A stretch of 64,000 nucleotides of DNA from Bermanella sp047621325 (GTDB taxonomy: Bacteria > Pseudomonadota > Gammaproteobacteria > Pseudomonadales > Oceanobacteraceae). The notes under the pieces are model-generated. The model did not search any database and was not told where the DNA came from. It saw only the letters and a program-made list of their open reading frames with translations. Location of the stretch: contig JBLHLT010000010.1 in the NCBI GenBank assembly GCA_047621325.1, positions 62,001 to 126,000 of the forward strand, read 5' to 3'. Each line of letters opens with the position of its first letter. Position 1 is the first letter of the stretch. Made by a program: the position numbers and the translations under genes. Shown here one piece after another: positions 52,674 through 61,445 of the stretch.

Positions 52674-53279
52674 TTAAAACGGCGCGTCACTTTCAAAGTG
52701 CAAACGTTGATTGGTGATAGGGTGATTGATCGTTAAGCGCTTAGCGTGTAAGTGCAGGCGCTCGCTCATGCTGAGGGCCTCACCAGTGGCGTAAAAGTAA
52801 TCGCCTATGATTGGGTGGCCTAAGCTAGCTAGATGCACTCTAAGTTGATGACTGCGCCCTGTGTGTGGAATTAACCGTACTCGGCTGCGTATATTACTTG
52901 ATTCAATACAGTGCCAATGGGTTTGGGACGGTTTCCCCTCGGGATGAACTTCTTGTCGTGGGCGGTTTGGCCAGTCACAGCGCAGCGGTAAATCAATATG
53001 GCCTTTTGCTAGAGGTAATTGACCAAATACTTCGGCTTCATATATTTTGAATGTGGTGCGAAATTGAAACTGCTTAGCTAAATGCGACAGCGCTTTTTGA
53101 TTTAGGGCGATCACCATGATGCCAGACGTGCCTTGATCCAAGCGATGTACAACGCCTAAAAATGGGAAGTCGTCTTTTAAGCGATGAGTAACACTATCGT
53201 TTAAACTACCAGGTTGCGATAACAAGCCACTGGGTTTGTTGATGACAAGTAAATGTTTATCCTGATATAAAATCTGCAT
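52674..53279 (-). CDS. RluA-family pseudouridine synthase, short form
   Basis: A 201-residue enzyme from ATG 53279 (MQILYQDKHLLVINKPSG), the usual family start without an S4 domain. Catalytic Asp48 lies in VVHRLDQGTSGIMV; later RTTFKIYEAEV and RLIPHTGRSHQLRVHLA fit the RluA core. It isomerises uridine in rRNA or tRNA; the target base is not readable from sequence. Long upstream in-frame extension to 53504 would cover the start of the divergent DTW gene and is rejected. Its start lies eight bases from that gene's start. Confidence 0.9.
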   Translation of the reverse strand: MQILYQDKHLLVINKPSGLLSQPGSLNDSVTHRLKDDFPFLGVVHRLDQGTSGIMVIALNQKALSHLAKQFQFRTTFKIYEAEVFGQLPLAKGHIDLPLRCDWPNRPRQEVHPEGKPSQTHWHCIESSNIRSRVRLIPHTGRSHQLRVHLASLGHPIIGDYFYATGEALSMSERLHLHAKRLTINHPITNQRLHFESDAPF

Positions 53280-53287
53280 TGAGCAAT

Positions 53288-53920
53288 ATGCCAAGAAAAT
53301 TATGTGAGCACTGTCAGCGACCGCTGGCAGTTTGTATTTGCCCGTATTTAGTAAAATTACAGGCTCCGTGTCGTTTGTTGATTCTACAGCACCCCAGTGA
53401 GCAAAAACAGGCGCTAGCAACGGTTCCGTTATTGCAATTATGCATTGAGCCGTTAGACGTGCTGGTGGGTGAAGAGTTTGCAGATCATGAGCAAATACAA
53501 ACACTCTTGAAAAAGCCTGAGTCCTGTCGAGTATTGTTTCCTTCAGTTGAAAGTGTCGAGTGGGATGTGTCTCATGCGGCGAAATCCAGTGAGCAAATTG
53601 AAACTCTCATCATCATTGATGGCACTTGGCGCAAGGCTAAGCGCATTTGGCATATGAACCCATGGTTGTCTCAATTATCGAGTGTGTATTTATCGCATGT
53701 GCCAAAGAGCGAGTATTTAATTCGCTCTAGCTCAGTTGAGGGTGGTGTTTCAACATTAGAGGCTGTCATGCATGGGTGCCATTTCTTAAGTGACGGTGGC
53801 GTAGGCGTGAATGATTTTGAGGCGTTATTAAAGCCGTTTAATGCCATGATCGATATGCAGATAAAAAAAATGGGTCAAGATGTTTTCTTGGCCCATTATG
53901 CAAAACAGCAGGGTGATTAA
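53288..53920 (+). CDS. DTW-domain tRNA-uridine aminocarboxypropyltransferase (TapT-like)
   Basis: A 210-residue protein from ATG 53288. A zinc-ribbon-like CEHCQRPLAVCIC opens it, followed by LLILQHPSEQKQALAT and the signature IIIDGTWRKAKRIWH (DxTW), with RSSSVEGGVSTLEA near the end. The E. coli member TapT uses SAM to add the acp group to uridine 47 of tRNAs. A TTG three codons upstream would overlap the divergent gene. Both neighbours act on RNA uridine, and the two starts are eight bases apart. Confidence 0.9.
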   Translation: MPRKLCEHCQRPLAVCICPYLVKLQAPCRLLILQHPSEQKQALATVPLLQLCIEPLDVLVGEEFADHEQIQTLLKKPESCRVLFPSVESVEWDVSHAAKSSEQIETLIIIDGTWRKAKRIWHMNPWLSQLSSVYLSHVPKSEYLIRSSSVEGGVSTLEAVMHGCHFLSDGGVGVNDFEALLKPFNAMIDMQIKKMGQDVFLAHYAKQQGD

Positions 53921-53921
53921 A

Positions 53922-54536
53922 TTACTGGCCTGCTACTTGAGTATTTTCACTTTTGCGATTTAACCCTAACATCTCATCTTTAAAGGTACGACCAACCGGG
54001 TTTTCACCAATCCAGATAGAAAGCATTGCGCGGTAGTAATCTTTACCAGGAATTAAGCCTTTTACTTGATTATTGATGGTGATTTGTGTGCCTTTTCCTG
54101 GAATATAATCAAAAATGGCCTCTTCACCACGGTGCATTTTGCCATCAAAGTAACTCAACATTTGTTCGATTTCGTCACTTAATTCTTTATGCTGCTCTTT
54201 TGTTACGTTCATAACGAGAGCTTCTTGCAGCGCGTTGGCGATACGGCGGGCGCCGACCTTTTTCATCATCACATGAAAGACCATGCGCTTGTGGGTTTCG
54301 CTGTTCAAAATTTCTTGAGCATTTGTTGATGGTTTTTCTAGGTACAGTGCGCCTACATAGGTTTTGATGAGCAGGTAAAGTTCGCGTAAAGAGGCGCCAT
54401 TTAGGTGTAGCTCCGGTCGCTCCGAATTAGCAGGCACCACTTCGCTTAAGGTGATATCGGCCACTTCATATGCAGTAGCGTTAGATACCAGCATGCTTGA
54501 TGTAACTAAGAGGAATATAGCGCTAATGAGTCTCAT
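53922..54536 (-). CDS. Chalcone isomerase-like periplasmic protein
   Basis: A 204-residue protein from ATG 54536 (AAGAG upstream; a GTG 11 codons earlier is possible). A signal peptide (LISAIFLLVTSSMLVSNATA) precedes a chalcone-isomerase-like domain (LHLNGASLRELYLLIKTYVGALYL, then IPGKGTQITINNQVKGLIPG, and FKDEMLG at the end). Bacterial members are not plant-type enzymes and probably bind fatty acids or are structural. It converges with the DTW gene, one base between stops. Confidence 0.85.
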   Translation of the reverse strand: MRLISAIFLLVTSSMLVSNATAYEVADITLSEVVPANSERPELHLNGASLRELYLLIKTYVGALYLEKPSTNAQEILNSETHKRMVFHVMMKKVGARRIANALQEALVMNVTKEQHKELSDEIEQMLSYFDGKMHRGEEAIFDYIPGKGTQITINNQVKGLIPGKDYYRAMLSIWIGENPVGRTFKDEMLGLNRKSENTQVAGQ

Positions 54537-54797
54537 GAGTGGGCTCTTATTTTTATTAGTGTGAGGCACTTATATCATTTAAGCGTGACGGGATTCAATT
54601 CTAATTTGTGACGAGGTTAACGTTTTGTGTAAACAAAGGTATGCCGAAACTTGGCTTAAAACATTAAGGGTCTTATTAGGCCAAATTTGCCAATATTGTC
54701 TCAATAAAGCACATGCTATCGCGTTAAATGCATCAAATATGGCACTGTGAAATAGGCGGGCACTTGGGCATAATGCGCGGCTACTAAGAGGTTGCGT

Positions 54798-55733
54798 ATG
54801 CAGGTTAAAAATTTTTATTGGTATGTATTAAATAAGCCGTTGCCAGTTGGTGAAGCGTTAGAGGGAAAACTGTCCAGCAAGCCATTTGAGCCTTGTTTAT
54901 CACAGCAGTTGTCTTCTCAGGGTTGGGTGGCCGCCATGGCGTCAGGTGAGCGTGTGTACGAAGCACATGGTGCCCAATTACTGATGTTGAAACAAGAAAG
55001 GCGCTTGCTGCCTGCGTCAGTGGTAAACGAGCACTTGCAAGTTAAAGTCGAAGAATTTGAGCAGGCTGAAGGGTATAAGCCGAGCCGTAAAATTCGCCAG
55101 CAAATGAAAGATGATCTCACTCAGGCGTTATTGCCAAAGGCGTTTACTAAATCTAGTCGTTTGCCTATTTTAGTGTTCCCTAAGCAAGGCTGGCTCATGG
55201 TGCTGTCAGGCAGTGCAAAAAGTGCGGATGATGCGACGGCTTTTTTACGGGAAACGCTGGGTGGCTTGCCAGTGTCACTGGTTAATTCAGACAATTCGCC
55301 AAGCCACTTAATGACAACGTGGTTGAAAAACCCGCTTTCATTGCCGCAAGATTGGGCGCTAGGTGAAGAAGTTGAACTACAAGACGCCGAAGGCGCGCTC
55401 GTACGTGCGCGCAATCAAGACTTGCTAACAGATGAATTAAACGTGCATATGGAGGCAGGTAAAATCGTGAGTAAACTGGCCTTGGTATGGCGTGAAAATG
55501 TCAGCTTTATTTTACAAGATGACCTGTCGATTAAACGTATTAAGCTATTGCTCGAGCAAGAAGACGCGCCAGATGCCTCTGAAGGACAAGATGCACGATT
55601 TGCTCACGAATTTGCATTGAGCTGTAATTGGTTAGTGCCATTTTGCCACGCCCTACTTGAGGCAATGGGTGGATTGGATAAGGCCCTGCTGGCGAGCCAA
55701 GATAGAGCTTTTTCTGGTGCAGACAAATACTGA
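54798..55733 (+). CDS. rdgC: Recombination-associated protein RdgC
   Basis: A 311-residue protein from ATG 54798, six bases after AAGAGG; TTG 54792 is in frame but less likely. VKNFYWYVLNKPLP, GWVAAMASGERVYE, KVEEFEQAEGYKPSRKIRQQ, and LPILVFPKQGWLMV mark RdgC, which forms a ring-shaped dimer that binds double-stranded DNA and curbs RecA. Length is normal for the family (about 300). It is alone, with 178 bases before the next gene. Confidence 0.95.
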   Translation: MQVKNFYWYVLNKPLPVGEALEGKLSSKPFEPCLSQQLSSQGWVAAMASGERVYEAHGAQLLMLKQERRLLPASVVNEHLQVKVEEFEQAEGYKPSRKIRQQMKDDLTQALLPKAFTKSSRLPILVFPKQGWLMVLSGSAKSADDATAFLRETLGGLPVSLVNSDNSPSHLMTTWLKNPLSLPQDWALGEEVELQDAEGALVRARNQDLLTDELNVHMEAGKIVSKLALVWRENVSFILQDDLSIKRIKLLLEQEDAPDASEGQDARFAHEFALSCNWLVPFCHALLEAMGGLDKALLASQDRAFSGADKY

Positions 55734-55911
55734 CAATCCACTGCTCAATGATGGCAAGCTGGCTAAAGCTTGCTAAGTTTTACTAAGGCGAGGCAAAACA
55801 AGGTCAGGATGTTCGATAGTCGGCCTTGTTTTGTCTTTGTCTATTCCTTTCTTAATTTGTTTTCTATTTTGCTGCTGGTACAGTGTGGTTTTTTAATAAA
55901 GCGGCACCTTT

Positions 55912-56508
55912 ATGTTTTCACTCGCTCATCGTTATTCCCTTGCTGTTTGGCCGTTATGCTTTGCGATCGCTCTTTTGATCTTGGTTATGTTAAATCCATG
56001 GTTAAAGCATTGGCTTCGATACGATGAAGGGGCGGTTTTTAATGGCGAATTATGGCGCCTGCTGAGTGCGCATATTGTGCATTTAGGCTGGATGCATGGC
56101 TTGCTTAATGCGGCTGGTTTTGTCCTTATTGCATTCATCAACCCAGCTGGGCGCGCTTGGCTTTGGCTTGTGTTTTATGCCGTATGCAGTGTGCTGATTT
56201 CGTTTTATATCGTGGCAGATGGTATGACGTACTACTATGTCGGGGCTTCTGGTGTATTACATGGTTTATTTCTATTGACCGCTTACTTCAGTCAGAGCCT
56301 AAGTCTATGGCGCCGTTATGCCTTGATCGCTTTGGTGGTGGGTAAGTTATTTTGGGAACAAAGTATTTATTACCAAGATAATGGTCTGGGGGATGCCATT
56401 GGCGGTTTTGTTTATGTCGACGCCCATTTAATGGGTGGCTTGACTGGACTAGCGGTGCTGATCTTCTTTTTAATGAAAAATAAGCTTAAATTTCCCACTT
56501 ATAATTAA
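55912..56508 (+). CDS. rrtA: Rhombosortase
   Basis: A 198-residue rhomboid-fold intramembrane serine protease of the rhombosortase type. Six hydrophobic helices are seen; catalytic Ser is in YVGASGVLHGL (GxSG), His in VDAHLMGGLTGL, and HIVHLGWMHGLLNAAG is the L1/TM2 signature. Rhombosortases cut GlyGly-CTERM tails of exported proteins so that they can be lipid-modified and secreted. No GlyGly-CTERM protein is encoded in this window, so clients lie elsewhere. No good ribosome-binding site precedes ATG 55912. Confidence 0.85.
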   Translation: MFSLAHRYSLAVWPLCFAIALLILVMLNPWLKHWLRYDEGAVFNGELWRLLSAHIVHLGWMHGLLNAAGFVLIAFINPAGRAWLWLVFYAVCSVLISFYIVADGMTYYYVGASGVLHGLFLLTAYFSQSLSLWRRYALIALVVGKLFWEQSIYYQDNGLGDAIGGFVYVDAHLMGGLTGLAVLIFFLMKNKLKFPTYN

Positions 56509-56562
56509 TCTGCTTCTACACTTTTAAAGTGGCCATATCGAATCGGCCACTATGGGGAGTGA

Positions 56563-57453
56563 ATGAAGTTTTACTTTGGGTTGCTTGGCTTATGCTGGGG
56601 GATACTTGCTAGTGCAGGTGAGTGGGAATATGAAGCTGACCCTTATTACAGCAATATTGCCTACTATCAAACCCTAGATGAGTCGCCGATACCTGAATTA
56701 GGCGAGCGCAGCGAAGCTCAGGTCTATGCCGATTTATTCTTTAGTTCGTACCTGCCGCGATTTTTTTTATTAGAAGCCAGTTTAAATCCCTTACCCCTTC
56801 TTGGTGTGTTGTTAAAAAGCGATGAGGCAGAGGGCGTTTATGACGACATGACCGTGACACAAAAACTGAATTTAGTTGAGGTCGTGACAGCCGGTTTTGA
56901 AGAGCCTTATGCACTGTCGGTTTTTCTAGGGAATATGGTTAAGTACCGTGCGAAGAATACGGTTAATTCAGAGAACTCGGAAAGTAAGGGATTCATGGGA
57001 TATTTGGCCAGCTATGGTCATTTGCATATTCGTAAAAATGAGTTGGTGCAAGACCGTTGGGGAGAGCTTGAGTGGAAAATAAAAGGGGATCGCATCACGC
57101 AAGGGCAGATGCTGAGTTGGTCGTTTCGAGTGGGAACAAAAATACACGATAACCCCTTTGTTACCGATGAATATTATGTGGCCATGAAGCGAGAGCGCAT
57201 TGAAGAGCAAGGTGACGTGTACTCTTGGATTAAAAATGGCGGCATCGAATTTAAATACCGTGTTAGTCAGCGCACCGGTAAAACCATTGGCCAGCAGATT
57301 ATTGTGGATAAAAAAATCCCCATTTCGGATCTTGGTTGGGTCATCTCTTTAGGCGTGGGTTTTGTGCGGGAAACCCGTGAAAAGTATTCAGGGCCTTTGA
57401 GCTTAGACGCGTCCAGTACGGCATTTGTTTTGCGGCCAAGCATTTCTTTTTAA
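56563..57453 (+). CDS. Hypothetical outer-membrane protein
   Basis: A 296-residue protein, no family recognised. A signal peptide (FYFGLLGLCWGILASA) and a C-terminal strand ending RPSISF suggest an outer-membrane barrel inserted by Bam. Aromatic/polar alternation is seen in the last third (GGIEFKYRVSQRTGK, LGWVISLGVGFVRE). GGGGAG precedes the ATG. It lies between rrtA and the convergent DUF1853 gene (five bases between stops). Confidence 0.6.
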   Translation: MKFYFGLLGLCWGILASAGEWEYEADPYYSNIAYYQTLDESPIPELGERSEAQVYADLFFSSYLPRFFLLEASLNPLPLLGVLLKSDEAEGVYDDMTVTQKLNLVEVVTAGFEEPYALSVFLGNMVKYRAKNTVNSENSESKGFMGYLASYGHLHIRKNELVQDRWGELEWKIKGDRITQGQMLSWSFRVGTKIHDNPFVTDEYYVAMKRERIEEQGDVYSWIKNGGIEFKYRVSQRTGKTIGQQIIVDKKIPISDLGWVISLGVGFVRETREKYSGPLSLDASSTAFVLRPSISF

Positions 57454-57458
57454 CTAGA

Positions 57459-58418
57459 CTATTTTTTAATCGGCTTGTTTTTAACAGCCTTCACTTGCTT
57501 TGGCCAATCATTATGCACCAGCATAAACCGCTCTTTTTCGGCTAGGGTTTCTGTATTTCTTACCAACTTGACCAGCATGAGTGCGAACGGATAGGGCGCG
57601 CTCGTAAAATGTTGATCAACGATGTGCTGCACTTCTTTTGTATATAGCAGTTGAATATCGTTTTCTTGCGCATGTTGGTAATCCCCTAACCAATGAGTCT
57701 TTGGCAGTAAAGCCCATTGAATCGTTAGCTCACTGTGACACTGTTCCAGTAGTGCACCAAGGTCTGAGTGATGTAACCAAGAGGTAGTTGCTGTACTTGG
57801 ATTGATGCTTGGGTGGTAGTGGTGTTCGGCCGCTTGCCATGGTTCAAATAAGTACCCCTTTAGTGCCAGAGCTTGCTGTGGTTGTGAAGGTAACCCTCTT
57901 TTTATCAGTTCAGCTTGTGTGGCGTGGTGCTGCAAAAAAGGCAGTTGTTTTTGGCTAAGTTTATTGAGTTTTAAATCCAGCTGGTCATGGCTTTGTGGCC
58001 CGAGCCAATCTTGAAGCTGTTTACCTGTTTTATGAGGCTGGCGCAGATAAAACTTTACGGCGAGTTCTATGTGGTAATGACGCTTGAGCTGGCGGTTGTG
58101 GGCTAATATGTCAAGCTCGCCCATGGTTTGTTTGCCATCAATTACTTGAATATGGTGGCCTAATAACTGCCAGTCGGGGTTGAATTGAAAGAAAAACTGC
58201 CAAAGGCATTCGAAATAACTGCCAAGCAAAACACGGTTATGATTGTCGAGGTAATCGTTTAACGGCTGGGGATTTTGATCTAAATGAGAAAGCCAATTTA
58301 GCAGTGCTTGGTTAGGTTCAATATTAAGAGCCTGTATATTTGGGATATTTGCCATGGGTTCACTGAATAAACACCACGCTAGGTGGCGTACAGATGAAAT
58401 TTTATAATTTATCAGCAA
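57459..58418 (-). CDS. DUF1853 family protein
   Basis: A 319-residue protein from TTG 58418. The early VRHLAWCLFSEP segment is conserved in DUF1853, so a later start at ATG 58355 would lose it. The central GELDILAHNRQ and YHIELAVKFYL could form a PD-(D/E)XK-like nuclease core (Asp, Glu, Lys), a family relation I recall but cannot test. Function unknown. It is transcribed divergently from nadK, with 72 bases between starts. Confidence 0.8.
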   Translation of the reverse strand: MLINYKISSVRHLAWCLFSEPMANIPNIQALNIEPNQALLNWLSHLDQNPQPLNDYLDNHNRVLLGSYFECLWQFFFQFNPDWQLLGHHIQVIDGKQTMGELDILAHNRQLKRHYHIELAVKFYLRQPHKTGKQLQDWLGPQSHDQLDLKLNKLSQKQLPFLQHHATQAELIKRGLPSQPQQALALKGYLFEPWQAAEHHYHPSINPSTATTSWLHHSDLGALLEQCHSELTIQWALLPKTHWLGDYQHAQENDIQLLYTKEVQHIVDQHFTSAPYPFALMLVKLVRNTETLAEKERFMLVHNDWPKQVKAVKNKPIKK

Positions 58419-58490
58419 TTTCGACAGTCCAAATTCGGGCGTATTTGTGGTATAAACAGCCTATATTCACGTAAGGTTTGTGGTATTCAA

Positions 58491-59375
58491 ATGGATGAAT
58501 TTCGTAATATTGGCATCATCGGCCGACTAAACAGCGCAAAGGTTATCGAAACCATTAAGCGTTTACGCCGATTCTTAGCGGATGAAGGTATCAATATCAT
58601 TCTCGAAGAGCAAATAGCCTCGGTTATGATGGGTCATGGCTTACAGGTGTGCAGCCCTAAAATGATGGGTGAAATCTGTGATTTGGTGATCGTCGTAGGC
58701 GGTGATGGCAGCTTGCTTGGTGCGGCACGGGCATTGGTTAAATCGAATGTGCCTATTTTAGGGGTAAACCGTGGTCGTTTAGGTTTCTTAACCGACATTA
58801 ACCCTGATAACTTAGAAGAAAAGGTACAGGAAGTATTAGAAGGTAAGTACATTACTGAGCGCCGCTTCATGCTAGAAGCCGAAGTAAAACGTAATGGTGA
58901 GCCAATCGGTTACGGCGAAGCGCTAAACGATGTCATTTTACACCCAGGTAAGTCAGCGCGAATGATTGCATTTGATTTAGCCATTGAAGGTCAATTTGTG
59001 TATCACCAGCGCAGTGATGGCATGATCGTGAGCACGCCAACCGGCTCTACCGCTTACTCCCTTAGCGGCGGTGGCCCAATTATGCACCCTAAATTAGATG
59101 CTTTGGCGTTGGTGCCTATGTTTCCACACACACTGAGCTCTCGTCCCATTGTGATTGATGCTAACAGTGAAGTGAAAATCACCATCAGTGAAGACATTGA
59201 TGTTTACCCTCAAGTCAGCTGTGACGGTCAAGTACACATCACTGCAGCACCTGGTGATACCGTGACCATTCGTAAGATGGCACATAAAGCTCGTTTGATT
59301 CATCCGATAGACCATGACTTTTATGAAACCTGTCGAACCAAATTAGGCTGGGCGAGCCAGTACGGAGAAGCCTAA
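58491..59375 (+). CDS. nadK: NAD kinase
   Basis: A 294-residue kinase making NADP from NAD. The GGDGS motif is in VIVVGGDGSLLGAAR; GVNRGRLGFLTDI, EALNDVILHPGKSARM, and STPTGSTAYSLSGGG form the rest of the active site. Standard length. It opens a six-gene run (nadK, phosphoesterase, glpG-like, yeaC, DUF2797, pepN) that I recall in this order from pseudomonads. One base separates it from the phosphoesterase gene. Confidence 0.96.
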   Translation: MDEFRNIGIIGRLNSAKVIETIKRLRRFLADEGINIILEEQIASVMMGHGLQVCSPKMMGEICDLVIVVGGDGSLLGAARALVKSNVPILGVNRGRLGFLTDINPDNLEEKVQEVLEGKYITERRFMLEAEVKRNGEPIGYGEALNDVILHPGKSARMIAFDLAIEGQFVYHQRSDGMIVSTPTGSTAYSLSGGGPIMHPKLDALALVPMFPHTLSSRPIVIDANSEVKITISEDIDVYPQVSCDGQVHITAAPGDTVTIRKMAHKARLIHPIDHDFYETCRTKLGWASQYGEA

Positions 59376-59376
59376 T

Positions 59377-60342
59377 ATGGCCTCGGTACAAGGCTATGAT
59401 CTAATCGGTGATGTTCATGGCTGCGGCGTGAGCTTGTGTCATTTGCTTGAGCAAATGAACTACCGCAAAGTGAATGGTGTATACCAGCATCCTAAAGGTC
59501 GTAAAGTGGTGTTTATTGGCGATATTGTGGATCGAGGTCCCAATATTCGGTTGGCACTAAGCGTTGTTCGCGACATGGTTGAGCATGGCCATGCGCATTT
59601 AATTATGGGCAACCATGAGTACAACGTACTGGCGTTTTGTACGCCATCACGTCCAGGCAGTGAGCATCCGTTTTTGCGAGAACACACCTCTCGAAATTCG
59701 TTTATTGTTGAAGAGACCATTCGTCAATTTGAACCGTACCCTCAAGAATGGCGAGAATACCTGTCTTGGTTTTTAACCTTACCGCTGTATCAAGAGTTTG
59801 AGCATTTTCGTGCAGTGCATGCGTGCTGGGATCACCAGTTAATCAGTGAGATGAAAGGGCGCTATAACCGCAATTTCATGGATGAAGAATTTTTACATGC
59901 ATCAATGGATCGTAATTCTTTTGAAGGTCAGTTAGTGGATCGGCTAACCCGAGGCACTGCCCTAAAATTACCTGGTGGGCGCAGTATTACCGCAAAAGAT
60001 GGTTTTGTACGCCACTTTTTCCGTACTAAATTTTGGGAAAAAGACCCAGAAGTGTACGACGAAATTGTGTTTCAACCTGATCCTTTACCTGACGATATCG
60101 CGGAAAAAGCCATTACCAAGGCTGACCGCAAAGAGCTTTTATATTATGGGCCAAACGAGAAGCCTTTATTTATCGGGCACTATTGGATGAAAGGTATTCC
60201 TGGCCCAATTACCCATAACATTGCATGCCTAGATTACAGTGCCGTGAAATATGGTCGTTTGGTTGCTTATCGAATGGATGATGAAACGCGCTTAGACCCA
60301 GATAAGTTCTGCTGGACTCGCGTTGAAAGAAAAGAAGATTAA
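59377..60342 (+). CDS. Calcineurin-like metallophosphoesterase (PrpE/ApaH-type)
   Basis: A 321-residue phosphoesterase. Metal-binding blocks in order: DLIGDVHGC (DxH), VVFIGDIVDRGP (GDxxDRG), LIMGNHEYN (GNHE), AVHACWDHQ and FIGHYW. This order is typical of PPP-type phosphatases and Ap4A hydrolases. The natural substrate is unknown. It follows nadK by one base. Confidence 0.9.
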   Translation: MASVQGYDLIGDVHGCGVSLCHLLEQMNYRKVNGVYQHPKGRKVVFIGDIVDRGPNIRLALSVVRDMVEHGHAHLIMGNHEYNVLAFCTPSRPGSEHPFLREHTSRNSFIVEETIRQFEPYPQEWREYLSWFLTLPLYQEFEHFRAVHACWDHQLISEMKGRYNRNFMDEEFLHASMDRNSFEGQLVDRLTRGTALKLPGGRSITAKDGFVRHFFRTKFWEKDPEVYDEIVFQPDPLPDDIAEKAITKADRKELLYYGPNEKPLFIGHYWMKGIPGPITHNIACLDYSAVKYGRLVAYRMDDETRLDPDKFCWTRVERKED

Positions 60343-60347
60343 TCCTC

Positions 60348-61154
60348 ATGCTATTTGCTTGCCGTTGTGATGAACAATACCCTATAGAGCCCTTGCTCAG
60401 TGAACTCACTCAGCAAGGGATTCGCTATGAAGTGAAGCAAGTCAATGGCTCGAACGAGCTTTGGATAGACGACCCTCATTTAATCGAGCCAGTGATGAAA
60501 GCTTACGACGCTTTAAAACAGGCGCAACGTCAGCAAAAACAGCACACCCTTAGTATTCAAAACCTTAAACAATTACCGGTTACGTCTAGCTTTATTATTT
60601 TGAGTTTGGCTGTGGCGTTACTGACACAACTGGGTGAACAGTTTTTAGACTTGTTTTTTATTGCCCAAGTACAGTACTACCCAAAAGGCTGGATTCCTTA
60701 TACTGGTGTTGCCAATATTTGGCACAGTGTGAGTCCAATTTTTCTGCATTTTGGCATCGAACATCTGGTGTTTAACACATTGTCATTTTGGTATTTAGGT
60801 TCAATTCTTGAGCGAAAACTGACATTCATTGGTTATATTATTCTCGTAATCGGCATTGCGTTAGTCAGTAATTACAGTCAGCTGTGGGTATCAGGTCCAT
60901 TGTTTGGCGGGTTGTCTGGTGTGGTGTATGGCTTGATTGGTTTCGCTTTTGTTTATCAAAGATTTTATCGTCCGTTATTCATACCCAATGGATTATTTTA
61001 TTTGGCCATTGGTTGGATTTTATTGGGGTTTACTCCTATTTTTGCTTTGATTGGCCTTGGTAATATGGCGAATACTGCGCATGTGAGCGGGCTTCTTTGT
61101 GGGGCCATTTTATTTCTTCCGTATTATTTGTTTATTAAAAAAGAGAGCGTATGA
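60348..61154 (+). CDS. glpG: Rhomboid intramembrane protease (GlpG-like)
   Basis: A 268-residue protease. An N-terminal cytoplasmic domain (about 1-70) precedes six TM helices; catalytic Ser in GGLSGVVYGLIGF, His in NTAHVSGLLCG, and HFGIEHLVFNTLSFWYLGS the TM2 signature. GlpG cleaves unstable TM helices of orphan membrane proteins. Its stop overlaps the yeaC-like start by four bases. The second rhomboid-fold gene in the window is the rhombosortase at 55912. Confidence 0.9.
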   Translation: MLFACRCDEQYPIEPLLSELTQQGIRYEVKQVNGSNELWIDDPHLIEPVMKAYDALKQAQRQQKQHTLSIQNLKQLPVTSSFIILSLAVALLTQLGEQFLDLFFIAQVQYYPKGWIPYTGVANIWHSVSPIFLHFGIEHLVFNTLSFWYLGSILERKLTFIGYIILVIGIALVSNYSQLWVSGPLFGGLSGVVYGLIGFAFVYQRFYRPLFIPNGLFYLAIGWILLGFTPIFALIGLGNMANTAHVSGLLCGAILFLPYYLFIKKESV

Positions 61155-61417
61155 ACATTGAAGATTTAATCGCGTCTATGACGCCGATGATATATAACAA
61201 CATGAAAGAAGCGTTAGAGTTAGGGCGCTGGGGCGATGGTCGCGAGGTGACATCAGAGCAAAAAGAATACAGCTTAGAAGCATTAATTCGCTATGAGCAT
61301 CTGCATAATATTCCGCAAGAGCAGCGTGTCGGTTATGTGGATATGACGAATAAGCGACAACAGAAAAACAAGAAAGTGGCCGATGATGGCGAGCAGCTAA
61401 TTAAAATAATCGAATAA
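61151..61417 (+). CDS. yeaC: DUF1315/YeaC family protein
   Basis: An 88-residue protein with the family pattern IEDLIASMTPMIYNNMKEALELGRWGDG and SLEALIRYEHLHNIPQEQRV. Cytoplasmic, helical, unknown function. It overlaps the rhomboid gene and precedes the DUF2797 gene by 28 bases. Confidence 0.9.
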   Translation: MNIEDLIASMTPMIYNNMKEALELGRWGDGREVTSEQKEYSLEALIRYEHLHNIPQEQRVGYVDMTNKRQQKNKKVADDGEQLIKIIE

Positions 61418-61445
61418 TAAAAAATAAGTCCGAGCAAATCTATTT

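Noticed and set aside
53280..53504. N-terminal extension of the pseudouridine synthase
   Set aside because: It covers the start of the divergent DTW gene and shows no family similarity; MQILYQDKHLL is the normal family start.
55770..56027. 85-codon ORF before the rhombosortase gene
   Set aside because: It overlaps the rhombosortase start in another frame, has no ribosome-binding site and no recognisable domain.
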